From positions 1 through 64,000 of the forward strand of contig JAHBWA010000016.1 of NCBI GenBank assembly GCA_019637195.1: DNA of 64,000 bases. Direction: 5' to 3'. Source of the DNA: Labilithrix sp. (lineage in GTDB: Bacteria; Myxococcota_A; Polyangia; Polyangiales; Polyangiaceae). This document shows positions 18,388 to 29,646 of this stretch, piece after piece. Below the pieces are notes generated by a model that saw nothing but the letters and a program-made list of their open reading frames with translations, was not told the DNA's origin and made no database searches. The translations under genes were made by a program, and so were the position numbers. The first letter of the stretch is position 1, and each line of letters opens with the position of its first letter.

Positions 18388-19461
18388 TCAGGTACCGGCG
18401 CGCCGTGATTCGGTCGCGGCGCGCGCGGCGTCCTTCTTCCCGAGCGACGTCCGCTCGAAGCAGCGCGGATCGACGCGGAGCTTCTTGCGGACGAGCGACG
18501 TCGCCTCGATGAAGCGCGTCGAGACGGGATCGTGGTAGCCGCTGGCGTCGGGCGCGTCGGGGACGTGCGCGCGATGCCAGCGCACCACGCGCCGCATCAG
18601 GTGATCGCGCGCCCACTTCCCGACGAGCGAGGCGAGCCCGACGATGAGGTGGGTGTCGTCCGCGTCGCGCAGGAACGCGAGGCGGCCGACGCCCGGGAGC
18701 TGGTACTCGCTCCGCGCGCGGCCTTCGCAGAGGACCGTGTGAAGCCGGCCCCCGAGCGGGCCGAAGCGATCGCCGTAGAAGTCGAAGCCCCCGACCTTGC
18801 CGCAGAACGCGTAAACGTCCTCGCCGGCGTCGGCGCGGGCGGCGAGCGTGAGGCGCTCCATCGTGTGGAGGTCGACGTCGAAGCGCGAGAGCCCCGCCTC
18901 GACCGCGTCGTTGAGCTTGCGCGCGCACACGATCGCGACGCGCACCCCGAGCACGTTCAGCCCGCGCGCCGCGAGGCGCTCGAGGTCTCGCGTGCAGCCC
19001 GCGACGTCCTCCGCGCTCGCGGCGAACGCCTCGCCTTCGGACGCCCAGCACAGGTCGGCGTGGTGGGACGGGCACGGCGCGCGCAGCGCCGCGTCGGAGT
19101 CGAGCGCCAGCGTGGAGAGCAGGGCGTCCGGCGCCGTGAGCGCTGCGGCGGTGGGCGCGGACCGCGCCGCGATCGCGCGGGCCCAGGCTTCTCCGAGCGT
19201 GCTGTCGCCGCCCGCGAAGAGCTTCTTCGAGTCGCCGATCCTCTTGGCGAACGCGCCCGCGGGCCGCGACGTCGCGAGCCTCGCGCCGCGATTGGCGTCG
19301 ACGCGAGCGTGCACCGACGTGACGATGAGCGGACCGAGCCGGGGCCCCATGCCGTTCTCGTCGATGCCCACGTAGTGCGAGCCGGGCCAGGCCGAGGTCT
19401 TGGGCGGGCGAGGCGCGGAGGGCACGACCGAAGCGGTACCGTGGCGACCCCGGCGGAACAA
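18388..19461 (-). CDS. Divergent RNase HII-like protein
   Basis: A 357-residue protein with the RNase H-fold signature of ribonuclease HII in altered form. GIDENGMGPRLGPLIVTSV (Asp34, Glu35) replaces GIDEAGRGPLAGPVV. RIGDSKKLF matches the DSKKL box, and IVGLASLVGKWARDHLM replaces the AASIIAKVxRD helix. An Asp in KVGGFDFYGD may be the remaining acidic ligand. Canonical RNase HII has about 200 residues; here large inserts separate the boxes, including a Cys/His-containing stretch (APCPSHHADLCW). It could cleave RNA in RNA/DNA hybrids, or be an inactive or repurposed relative. It is convergent with the preceding lipoprotein and divergent from dksA. Confidence 0.7.
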   Translation of the reverse strand: MFRRGRHGTASVVPSAPRPPKTSAWPGSHYVGIDENGMGPRLGPLIVTSVHARVDANRGARLATSRPAGAFAKRIGDSKKLFAGGDSTLGEAWARAIAARSAPTAAALTAPDALLSTLALDSDAALRAPCPSHHADLCWASEGEAFAASAEDVAGCTRDLERLAARGLNVLGVRVAIVCARKLNDAVEAGLSRFDVDLHTMERLTLAARADAGEDVYAFCGKVGGFDFYGDRFGPLGGRLHTVLCEGRARSEYQLPGVGRLAFLRDADDTHLIVGLASLVGKWARDHLMRRVVRWHRAHVPDAPDASGYHDPVSTRFIEATSLVRKKLRVDPRCFERTSLGKKDAARAATESRRAGT

Positions 19462-19621
19462 GAGGCGAGGGCCGCGGGTTGACCAGCAACGCCCAACGCC
19501 GGGTGGTATTCAGAGGTAGGCTGCTGGAAGCGGCCTCGACCTCACGCCTGTGCTCGCGGCCTCTTCCTTCCAAGTCCCCAAAACGCTCGAGCTCCAAGCG
19601 GACGATTCCTCACACAGCGCG

Positions 19622-19650
19622 TTGACCTTACGGAACCCGATGTTTAAGGT
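19622..19650 (+). promoter_or_regulatory. Sigma-70-type promoter candidate for dksA
   Basis: A -35 hexamer ttgacc (19622-19627) and a -10-like taaggt (19645-19650) are separated by 17 bases. The -35 matches five of six consensus bases; the -10 is weak. It would leave a leader of about 85 nt before dksA. No other promoter-like pair was seen in the 279-bp gap. Confidence 0.4.
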
Positions 19651-19740
19651 GTCGGGCCCTTTGGGGGGCGGTTACTCTCACGAGCTTCACACGGCTCAGC
19701 TCTGCGCGGGGAAAGGATCCCGCGCGCCGGAGGCAGGCGG

Positions 19741-20103
19741 ATGAACAAGGTCCAGCTCAAGAAGTTCAAGACGCTGCTCACGGAGAAGCGCGACGAGATC
19801 GTCAAGAAGGCGAAGCAGACGCTCGAGGAGGACATGACCCTCGACTCGAACGATCTGCCGGACGAGATGGATCTCGCGTCGAGCGAGTACCTCCAGTCCT
19901 TCACGTTTCGCCTTCGCGGCCGCGAGAAGGTCTTCCTCGACAAGATCGAGAAGGCCCTCCGCAAGATCGAGGACGGCAGCTTCGGTGTCTGCGAGGAGTG
20001 CGGGGAAGAAATCTCCGTCAAGCGCCTCGAGGCGCGTCCGGAGACGACGCTCTGCATCCGCTGCAAGGAGGATCAGGAGCACCACGAGAAGAACTACACC
20101 TGA
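19741..20103 (+). CDS. dksA: DksA/TraR-family RNA polymerase-binding protein
   Basis: A 120-residue secondary-channel regulator of RNA polymerase, acting with ppGpp in characterised bacteria. The N-terminal coiled coil carries the tip motif DxxDxA (Asp41, Asp44, Ala46 in PDEMDLAS). A C4 zinc finger follows, with Cys84, Cys87, Cys105 and Cys108 (GVCEECGEE and CIRCKED). GGAGG lies eight bases before the ATG. The length is somewhat short for DksA (151 in E. coli), as is common in this family. Confidence 0.93.
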   Translation: MNKVQLKKFKTLLTEKRDEIVKKAKQTLEEDMTLDSNDLPDEMDLASSEYLQSFTFRLRGREKVFLDKIEKALRKIEDGSFGVCEECGEEISVKRLEARPETTLCIRCKEDQEHHEKNYT

Positions 20104-20111
20104 GCCACGCT

Positions 20112-20173
20112 CGGGCTTCGGCCCGGGGGCTCGGAGGAGGGCGTCGTCTGCCGCAGAAGGCAGCGGCGCCCTC
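20112..20173. terminator. Tandem hairpins between dksA and uvrA
   Basis: The first hairpin is a UUCG tetraloop type: cgggc-ttcg-gcccg at 20112-20125, nine bases after the dksA stop. The second is larger, gagggcg (20137-20143) with cgccctc (20167-20173) and an inner ctgcc/ggcag pair. Neither has a long T-run. They can end both dksA and, read the other way, uvrA. Confidence 0.6.
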
Positions 20174-20279
20174 GCCGCATTTCGTCTCGCCCCGCGCGCG
20201 GTCCGGCTCGAACGTCCTCCGGGCTCGTCCGGCGCGGCCCGCGCGCTCTCTTTCGTCCCACGCGCGTGAGCGCGGTGCG

Positions 20280-23201
<2,922 letters not shown>

Positions 23202-23309
23202 GGGGACCAGCCTTGTTAGCACGGGACAAAGCGGCGCGCTCTGGGATCCCCCGCGAGCGGTCGGGCTCCTGAAATGTGCCGATCGGGATGGCGCGGCGTC
23301 CGCCCGCGC

Positions 23310-24536
23310 TCAGCCGAGCGCACGATCGAAGTCGGCGACGAGGTCCGCCGTGCCCTCGAGCCCGCAGCTCACGCGGAGGAGGCCGTCCGCGACCCCCGCG
23401 AGCCTCCGCGTCTCGGCCGGCATCGTCGAGTGCGTCGTCGACGCGGGGTGGACGACGAGTGTCCTCACGTCGCCGAGGCTCACCGCGTGCGTCGCGACGC
23501 GGAGTGACTCGAGCACCTCGCGGCCGCGAGCGACGTCGTCGCCGCCGGGTCCCGCGGCGAGCTCGAACGAGAGGAGCGCGCCGTAGGCGAACATCTGACG
23601 CGCCGCGAGCGCGTGGCCGGGGTGCGAGCCCAGAGACGGGTGATGGACCCGCGCGACGCGCGGGTGGCTCTCGAGGTGGACGGCGAGCGCGGCCGCGGTG
23701 GCGCAGGCCCGCTCCTGCCGGATCGCGAAGGTCCGGAGACCGCGCGCGACGAGCCAGGCCGACAGCGGAGAGAGGACGCCGCCGAAGCCCTTGATCACGG
23801 TGTCGCGGACCGTCGCCACGAGGGCCGCGCTGCCGGCGACGACGCCGCCGATGACGTCGCCGTGACCGCCGATGCCCTTCGTCATCGAGTGGACGACGAG
23901 GTCGGCGCCGTGGGCGAGGGGGGCCTGAGCGAACGGCGTCGCGAACGTCCCGTCGACCAGGACCGCCGGCCGCTCGGGGGCGCCGCGCGCGAGACCGGCG
24001 ATGGCGCCGATGTCGACGACGCCGAGCGTCGGGTTCGACGGCGTCTCCACGTAGAGCAGCCGCGTTCGCGGGGTCATCGCCTCGGCGTACGCGCTCGCGT
24101 CGCCGTCGACGAACGTCGTCCGGATCCCGAGCTTCGGCAGGCGCTCGCGGAAGAGCCGGGCGCTCTCGGCGTACATCGATCGCGGCGCGACGACGTGGTC
24201 GCCGGCCTCGCACGTCGCGAGGACCGCCCCCGCGATCGCGGCCATCCCGCTCGCCGTCGCGCACGCGGCCTCCGCGCCTTCGAGCGCGGCGAGCTTCGAC
24301 TCGAGCGCCGCCACCGTGGGGTTCCCCCAGCGGCCGTAGATCCAGGCGTCCTCCTCGCCGCGAAACGCGCGCGCGGCTTGCTCGGCGCTCTCGAACGCGA
24401 ACGCGCTCGACATCACGATCGGCGGATCCAGCGCGCCGTCCGCGCCCGGCGCCTCCCCGGCGTGGACGCACAGGGTCGCGAGGGCGTCGGCGCGCCTCCG
24501 GAGCTGCTCGGTGTAGGCGACGGCGGGATCGATCAT
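23310..24536 (-). CDS. Cys/Met-metabolism PLP-dependent enzyme (cystathionine gamma-synthase/lyase type)
   Basis: A 408-residue fold-type I PLP enzyme of the trans-sulfuration family. Typical blocks are PPIVMSSAFAFES, YGRWGNPTVAALE, EGAEAACATASGMAAI, YVETPSNPTLGVVDI and the Schiff-base Lys220 in VVHSMTKGIGGHGD. The C-terminus has LRVSCGLEGTADLVADF. The family includes cystathionine gamma-synthase, gamma-lyase, methionine gamma-lyase and O-acetylhomoserine sulfhydrylase; the sequence alone does not decide between them. It is a single gene, same strand as uvrA but 108 bases away. Confidence 0.9.
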   Translation of the reverse strand: MIDPAVAYTEQLRRRADALATLCVHAGEAPGADGALDPPIVMSSAFAFESAEQAARAFRGEEDAWIYGRWGNPTVAALESKLAALEGAEAACATASGMAAIAGAVLATCEAGDHVVAPRSMYAESARLFRERLPKLGIRTTFVDGDASAYAEAMTPRTRLLYVETPSNPTLGVVDIGAIAGLARGAPERPAVLVDGTFATPFAQAPLAHGADLVVHSMTKGIGGHGDVIGGVVAGSAALVATVRDTVIKGFGGVLSPLSAWLVARGLRTFAIRQERACATAAALAVHLESHPRVARVHHPSLGSHPGHALAARQMFAYGALLSFELAAGPGGDDVARGREVLESLRVATHAVSLGDVRTLVVHPASTTHSTMPAETRRLAGVADGLLRVSCGLEGTADLVADFDRALG

Positions 24537-24710
24537 GAGCGCGAAGCTACCGCACCGCGGCTCCGGGCGGCGTGGGGGAGACGGCGCCGGGCGGCGGAGG
24601 GCGCACCCCGGCCGAGCGCCGCGGTCGATAGCCCGACCGTCCGCGCCGCCCGCAAACGGAGAGTCAGGCTTTCGCGATGAGTTTCATGCCTGTGATACCC
24701 TCGGAGAGCC

Positions 24711-27700
24711 ATGCTCAAGGTCGAGTGCGAGTCGTGCAAGGCGCCCTACCAGGTCGACGAACGGCGCGTCCCGCCGACCGGGCTGAAGATGCGTTGTCCC
24801 AAGTGCGGGCACACGTTCCTCGTCACCGATCCCTCCAAGGGCGCAGCGCCCGCCGAGGGCGGAGCCGCTCCGAAGCCTCCGCCGAAGAAGGCGACGATGG
24901 TCGGGCTCGCCCCGAAGCCGCCCCCGAGCGCGACGGCGAAGGCCGCGCCGCCGGCCGCCGCGCCGTCGCTCGATTTCGACGCGGCGCTGCCGGCGATCAA
25001 GCCCGCGGCTCCGCCGCGCACGCCGAGCTTCGCGACGAAGCCGACGGCGCCCGCGATTCCCGCGGCAGCCTCGCCGGCCGCGCCGCCGGCGTTTCCGGGC
25101 CTCGACGACCTCGACCTGCCGGCCCTCGCCGACGACGTCGGTCTGCCGGCGGCGGTGCAAAGGCCCGCGGCGAGACCCGCTCCGAAGGTGGCGGCCCCGG
25201 CAGCCCCGGCACCCGCGGCGCCGCCGCAGTTCAGCTTCGAGGTCGACCTACCTGCCATCGCGCCGCCCCCAGCGGCGGCCCCGCCGGCCGGCGGGGGCTT
25301 CGGCACGATCGATCTTCCGGCGCCGAAGCAGAGCGGTGGCCCCGATCTCCCGGCCGTGAAGGGGGGCGGCGGGTTCGGCGGGTTCGGCGATTTGCCGGCG
25401 CCGAAGGGCGGCGGGTTCGGCGATTTGCCGGCGCCGAAGGGCGGCGGGTTCGGCGATTTGCCGGCGCCGAAGGGCGGCGGGTTCGGTGGGTTCGGCGATC
25501 TCCCGGCGCCCGCGGGGGGAGGCTTCGGCGATCTCCCGATGACGAGCCCGGGCGCGGACGCCCTCCCGCTCGCGAAGGGTGGAGGCTTCGGAGAGATCGA
25601 TCTGCCCTCGCTGCAGAACGACCTGCCGCTCCAGAGCGGCGCGGGCGCGCACCTGCCGAGCCCGATGGGTGCGGGCGCGCACCTGCCGACGGCGATGGGC
25701 GCGGGCGCGCACCTGCCGACGGCGATGGGCGCGGGCGCGCATCTGCCGAGCGCGTACGACGCCGGGGCGCACCTGCCGACGGCGATGGGCGCGGGCTCGC
25801 ACCTGCCCTCGGCCATGAGCCCCAACGCGCACTTGCCGACGGCGTCGGGGCCTGGCTCGCACCTGCCGTCGCTCCCCGGTGGCAACGCGCACATGCCGAT
25901 GGCGGTCTCCGACGACCGGCTGCTCCCGAACAGCCCGGGCCCGGCGCCGATCGCGTTCGGCGAGCTCGACTTGCCGCTGGTCGGGGGCGGCGATCCTCTC
26001 GGCGCGCCGCCGCCGCGGCCGCTCGGCGGGTTCGGAGAGGTCGACCTCCCGACCGACAACGGCCCGCCCGCCTCGCTCTCGCCTCCGGGCGGCGCCCAGG
26101 GGGCAGGCGGCATGGCGTTCGGCGAGGTCGATCTCGGCGGCAGCTCGGACTCTGCGGCGCCGCTCGGTCCACCTCCGGCGACGAGCGCCGGGACCTTCGC
26201 GTTCCAGGAGGCGTCGCTCGACGCCGCCGCCGGCCCCGCCCCGGCTACCGGCACGCCCGGCCGGCTGCGCCCGAGCGCCGTCGATCGGCCGCCGTCGAAG
26301 CTGCCGAAGATCATCGGGGCCGCGCTCGTGTTCGTCGTGGTCGGCGGCGCGGCGCTCCAGCTCACGCCGCTCGGCGCGTTCGGCTACGTGTGGATCGGCG
26401 ACAAGCTGCACTCCGGAGAGAACATCTCCGACGCCACGACGAAGGCCGACTTCGCGCGTACGAAGCTCGCGGGCGACACCTTCCCCGTCGCGCAGCAAGC
26501 GGCCGACGATCTCGTCGAGGCGCGCAAGCGCGCGCCGCGCTCACGGCCGCTCGGCGCGTACGCTGCGTTCGTCGAGTACATGAGCCAGATCCGCTTCGGG
26601 ATCGATCCCGCGCGCGCGGCGCGGGTCAGCACGTACCTCACCGACATCCCGGCGGACGTCCAGGTCCCTTACCTGGCCGCGGCGCAGGCGGCGCAGCTGG
26701 CGCAGGCCGGCGACTGGAGCAAGGCGAAGGCGGCCGTCGACACCGCCGTGGCCAAGGAGCCGAAGGACGGCATCCAGCACGAGCTGTCGATCCTCAAGGG
26801 CGAGATCGCGCTCGCCCAGAAGGACCACGCCGCCGCGCTGGCCGCGTTCAACGCCGCGCACGCGACGGGCGGCTCGGCGCGGACGTTCTTCGGGATCGCC
26901 CGCGCTCACTTCCTCGCCGAGGCGTTCCCGAAGGCGCTCGAGGCCGCGGAGAGCACGCTCAAGGCCACGCCCAACCACGCGGGCGCGCTGACGCTCCGCG
27001 CCCGGCTCGTCTGGGAAATGCAGCGCGACGACGTCCCCGCCGCCAAGGACCTCGACGCCGTCCTCGCCGAGCAGAACCGCAAGAGCCTCGGCCCGGCGGA
27101 GCTGTCGTACGCGCTCTCGGCGAAGGGCTGGATCATGCTGGCGCGCGATCGAGCCGGTGAGGCGCGCGCGGCGTTCGACGAGGCCGTCAAGGTCGACCCG
27201 CGCAACGTGAGCGCGCTCGTCGGTCAGGGCGAGGTCCTCTACGCCGACGGGCGTCACACCGAGGCCCTCACGCGCTTCGACGAGGCGGTGACGAAGGATC
27301 CGTCCAGCATGGCGGCGGTCCTCGGCTCGGCGAAGACGAAGATCGCGCTCGAGCACCTCGCGGACGCGAAGGCGCAGCTCACGGCGGCCCGGCAGAAGGC
27401 GCCGAAGGACATGAACGTCGCCCTCTGGCTGGCGCGCGTCGAGGAGGCGCTCGGCAACAAGAAGGCGGCCGACGACCTCTACTCGACCGCGATCGATCTC
27501 GCCGACCCCCAGAACGTCGAGGCGATCCAGGCCTACGCGGCGTACGCGAGGTTCCTCGCGTCGCAAGGCAAGACGGCCGAGGCCGCGGCGAAGCTCGAGG
27601 AGGCGCGCGCCAAGCTGCCCGACACCGCGGCCCTTCACCGCGCGATGGGGGAGGTCGCCGTCGCCCAGGGGCAGTTCACCGATGCGCTCCAGCATTTCGA

Positions 27701-28748
27701 CGCTGCGCTCCAGAAGAACCCGCACGACCTCGGCACGCGCTTCCGCCTCGGTCAGACCCACCGCAAGATGCACAACCTCGATGTCGCGGCGAAGTCGCTC
27801 GACGAGGTCGCGGCGATCGACAAAGAGTATCCAGGGATCGCGCTCGAGCGCGGTCTCTTGTTCGAGGAGTCGGGCGACGTCCAGAAGGCGCTCGAGCAGT
27901 TCCAGACGGCTTCGCAGAAGGCCCCCAACGACATCGATCTGATGCTCCGAGTCGGCGCCGCCTACGTCGCCATCGGCGAGGTCGACAAGGCGTTGCCGCT
28001 CCTCATCAAGGTGAAGGACCAGCGGCCCAACAGCGCCGAGGCGAACCACTTCGTCGGCCGCGCGTACCTGAAGCAAGGCGGCCTCGAGGCGGCCGCGGCG
28101 ATGCGCTACCTCCAGCGCGCCGTCGCGCTCGATCCGAACAAGGCCGAGTACCACCTCTACGTCGCGTGGGCGGCGAACGAGGCGACGCCCGCGCAGCTCG
28201 GCCTCGCGCGGACGCATATCGACAAGGCGCTCTCGCTCGACAAGCTGCTCGCCGACGCTTACTGGCAGCGCGGCGTGCTCCTCCGCAAGGAGGGCCAGGT
28301 CAACGACGCGATCAAGGATCTCCGGCGCGCGCTCGAGCTCAAGCCCGCGCGCCACGAGGCCCACGCGACGCTGGCGGAGGCCTACGAGGACAAGAACGAC
28401 GTCGCCGCGGCGACCGCGGAGTGGCAGCGGGCGATCGCGGGCGACGAGAAGCCGCCGTACTGGCGCTGGAAGTACGGCAAGATCCTCGCGGACCGCGGCT
28501 CGAACGCCGAGGCGGCCAAGCACCTCGTCTACGCCGTCGGCCAGGGACGCGCGGCGCAGCCGCGTCCGGGCTGGCTCGGCCCGGCGGCGTTCGAGGCGGG
28601 CGAGGCGCTTCAGAAGACCGGGCAGAAGACCGAGGCGTGCGAGCACTACCAGCTCTTCATGGAGCTCGCCGCGCCGACGTCTCCGGATCGCCGCGACGCG
28701 ATCAAGGCGCAGAGCGACCTCGGCTGTCCCTGGGAGGGGGGCCGCTGA
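24711..28748 (+). CDS. MJ0042 zinc-ribbon / tandem-repeat / TPR membrane protein
   Basis: A 1345-residue protein. An MJ0042-type zinc ribbon opens it (Cys6, Cys9, Cys29, Cys32). A long Pro/Ala/Gly-rich cytoplasmic region follows, with an 11-residue GGGFGDLPAPK repeat (near 217-270) and a 10-residue GAGAHLPTAM repeat (near 308-398). One membrane segment lies near 529-551 (GAALVFVVVGGAALQLTPLG), then about 780 residues of tetratricopeptide repeats, probably outside the membrane. The architecture recalls myxobacterial gliding-motility proteins (a zinc ribbon as in GltJ/AgmX, TPR arrays as in GltI/AgmK), but no gliding genes are adjacent. The ATG is preceded by ggagag. The function is unknown; a scaffold role is inferred. 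Confidence 0.85.
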   Translation: MLKVECESCKAPYQVDERRVPPTGLKMRCPKCGHTFLVTDPSKGAAPAEGGAAPKPPPKKATMVGLAPKPPPSATAKAAPPAAAPSLDFDAALPAIKPAAPPRTPSFATKPTAPAIPAAASPAAPPAFPGLDDLDLPALADDVGLPAAVQRPAARPAPKVAAPAAPAPAAPPQFSFEVDLPAIAPPPAAAPPAGGGFGTIDLPAPKQSGGPDLPAVKGGGGFGGFGDLPAPKGGGFGDLPAPKGGGFGDLPAPKGGGFGGFGDLPAPAGGGFGDLPMTSPGADALPLAKGGGFGEIDLPSLQNDLPLQSGAGAHLPSPMGAGAHLPTAMGAGAHLPTAMGAGAHLPSAYDAGAHLPTAMGAGSHLPSAMSPNAHLPTASGPGSHLPSLPGGNAHMPMAVSDDRLLPNSPGPAPIAFGELDLPLVGGGDPLGAPPPRPLGGFGEVDLPTDNGPPASLSPPGGAQGAGGMAFGEVDLGGSSDSAAPLGPPPATSAGTFAFQEASLDAAAGPAPATGTPGRLRPSAVDRPPSKLPKIIGAALVFVVVGGAALQLTPLGAFGYVWIGDKLHSGENISDATTKADFARTKLAGDTFPVAQQAADDLVEARKRAPRSRPLGAYAAFVEYMSQIRFGIDPARAARVSTYLTDIPADVQVPYLAAAQAAQLAQAGDWSKAKAAVDTAVAKEPKDGIQHELSILKGEIALAQKDHAAALAAFNAAHATGGSARTFFGIARAHFLAEAFPKALEAAESTLKATPNHAGALTLRARLVWEMQRDDVPAAKDLDAVLAEQNRKSLGPAELSYALSAKGWIMLARDRAGEARAAFDEAVKVDPRNVSALVGQGEVLYADGRHTEALTRFDEAVTKDPSSMAAVLGSAKTKIALEHLADAKAQLTAARQKAPKDMNVALWLARVEEALGNKKAADDLYSTAIDLADPQNVEAIQAYAAYARFLASQGKTAEAAAKLEEARAKLPDTAALHRAMGEVAVAQGQFTDALQHFDAALQKNPHDLGTRFRLGQTHRKMHNLDVAAKSLDEVAAIDKEYPGIALERGLLFEESGDVQKALEQFQTASQKAPNDIDLMLRVGAAYVAIGEVDKALPLLIKVKDQRPNSAEANHFVGRAYLKQGGLEAAAAMRYLQRAVALDPNKAEYHLYVAWAANEATPAQLGLARTHIDKALSLDKLLADAYWQRGVLLRKEGQVNDAIKDLRRALELKPARHEAHATLAEAYEDKNDVAAATAEWQRAIAGDEKPPYWRWKYGKILADRGSNAEAAKHLVYAVGQGRAAQPRPGWLGPAAFEAGEALQKTGQKTEACEHYQLFMELAAPTSPDRRDAIKAQSDLGCPWEGGR
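25373..25510 (+). repeat. 33-bp coding tandem repeat (GGGFGDLPAPK)
   Basis: A 33-bp unit beginning ggcggcgggttcggcgattt is repeated nearly without change three times, with flanking partial copies. The near-identity at third codon positions suggests recent slippage or duplication rather than old divergence. Confidence 0.85.
25635..25910 (+). repeat. 30-bp coding tandem repeat (GAGAHLPTAM)
   Basis: About nine units with an exact 30-bp period. The first units (gcgggcgcgcacctgccgac...) are nearly identical and later ones progressively diverge, keeping a His-Leu-Pro or His-Met-Pro core. It is inside a coding region and is not a CRISPR array. Confidence 0.9.
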
Positions 28749-28756
28749 TCCGCCGC

Positions 28757-28784
28757 CCGGCGCGCGAGCGTCCGGGCGCGCCGG
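28757..28784. terminator. Hairpin between convergent TPR and ksgA genes
   Basis: A perfect nine-base stem, ccggcgcgc (28757-28765) and gcgcgccgg (28776-28784), with a ten-base loop lies in the 37-bp gap between two convergent stop codons. There is no T-run. It is likely a bidirectional terminator or transcript-end stabiliser. Confidence 0.6.
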
Positions 28785-28785
28785 T

Positions 28786-29646
28786 CTAGCGGGGCTCGGC
28801 TTCCGGGCCGAGGTGCGAGGCCATCCGCGCGAACGCCTCGACGTCGAGCGTCTCGCCGCGGGCGTCGAGCGAGATGCCTGCGCGCGCGGCCGCTTCTGCG
28901 ACGCGCGGCGCGTCTGCGATCCGCGACCAGGCGTTACGGAGCGTCTTGCGGCGCGCGCCGAAGGCGCCCTTCACGAGCGCGCGGAACGTGTCGGTCTCCT
29001 CGGCGAGGCGAGGCCGGTGCGGCTCGAGCAGGACGACCGCGCTCGTGACGTCGGGGGCGGGGTGGAACGATCCGCGCGACACGTCGAAGAGCTTCGTCAC
29101 CCGGAAGGCCGCGCGGACGAAGACGGTGAGCGCGCCGTACGTCTTCGTCCCCGGCGACGCCGTGAGCCGCTCGGCCACCTCGAGCTGCACCATGAAGACG
29201 ACGCGCTCGAGCTCGTCGGCGTGGGTCACGGCGCGCTCGAGCAGGCGCCCGGTGATCTGGTACGGGAGGTTGCCCGCGAGGACGCGCGGCGACGCGGGCT
29301 CGGCGTCGCCGAGGAGCGCGCGCGGCGAAGCGGTCTGCGCGTCGCCCTCGACGAGGCGGACGCGACCGCTCTCGACGTGCGGGGCCAGCTCCTCGGCGAG
29401 CACCGGGACGAGGTCGCGGTCCCGCTCGACGGCGACCACCGAGCGGGATCGCTCGGCGAGGGCGCGCGTCAGGACCCCGAGCCCGGCGCCCAGCTCGAGC
29501 ACGCGCGCGGCGCCGAGCTCGCCGTCGGGGACACACGCGCGGGCGATCGCGTCGACGACGTGCGGCGACACGAGGAAGTTCTGGCCGAAGCTCTTCTTCG
29601 GCGCGAGTCCGACGCGCCGGAGGACGACGCGGGCGTCGGTGCTCAC
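28786..29646 (-). CDS. ksgA: 16S rRNA dimethyladenosine transferase KsgA/RsmA
   Basis: The SAM-dependent methylase that dimethylates two adjacent adenines near the 3' end of 16S rRNA; 286 residues. Motifs are the N-terminal KKSFGQNFL (17-25), the SAM-binding ELGAGLGVLT, and the adenine-binding NLPY (126-129). GSFHPAPDVTSAVV and the C-terminal helices are typical. The GTG at 29646 overlaps the stop of the DUF58 gene (GTGA, 29643-29646), so expression is coupled to the moxR operon, an unusual partner. Confidence 0.95.
   Translation of the reverse strand: MSTDARVVLRRVGLAPKKSFGQNFLVSPHVVDAIARACVPDGELGAARVLELGAGLGVLTRALAERSRSVVAVERDRDLVPVLAEELAPHVESGRVRLVEGDAQTASPRALLGDAEPASPRVLAGNLPYQITGRLLERAVTHADELERVVFMVQLEVAERLTASPGTKTYGALTVFVRAAFRVTKLFDVSRGSFHPAPDVTSAVVLLEPHRPRLAEETDTFRALVKGAFGARRKTLRNAWSRIADAPRVAEAAARAGISLDARGETLDVEAFARMASHLGPEAEPR

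Noticed and set aside
24677..24710. Upstream start for the zinc-ribbon/TPR protein
   Set aside because: The ATG at 24677 is in a different frame; the zinc-ribbon begins right at the ATG at 24711, with a ribosome site before it.
25635..25910. Regular 30-bp repeats resembling a CRISPR array
   Set aside because: There are no unique spacers, the period equals ten codons in frame, and the units diverge gradually; it is a coding repeat.
26541..28646. A 701-residue open frame antisense to the TPR gene
   Set aside because: TPR repeats on the plus strand explain the sequence; the antisense frame is low-complexity (Arg/Leu/Glu).
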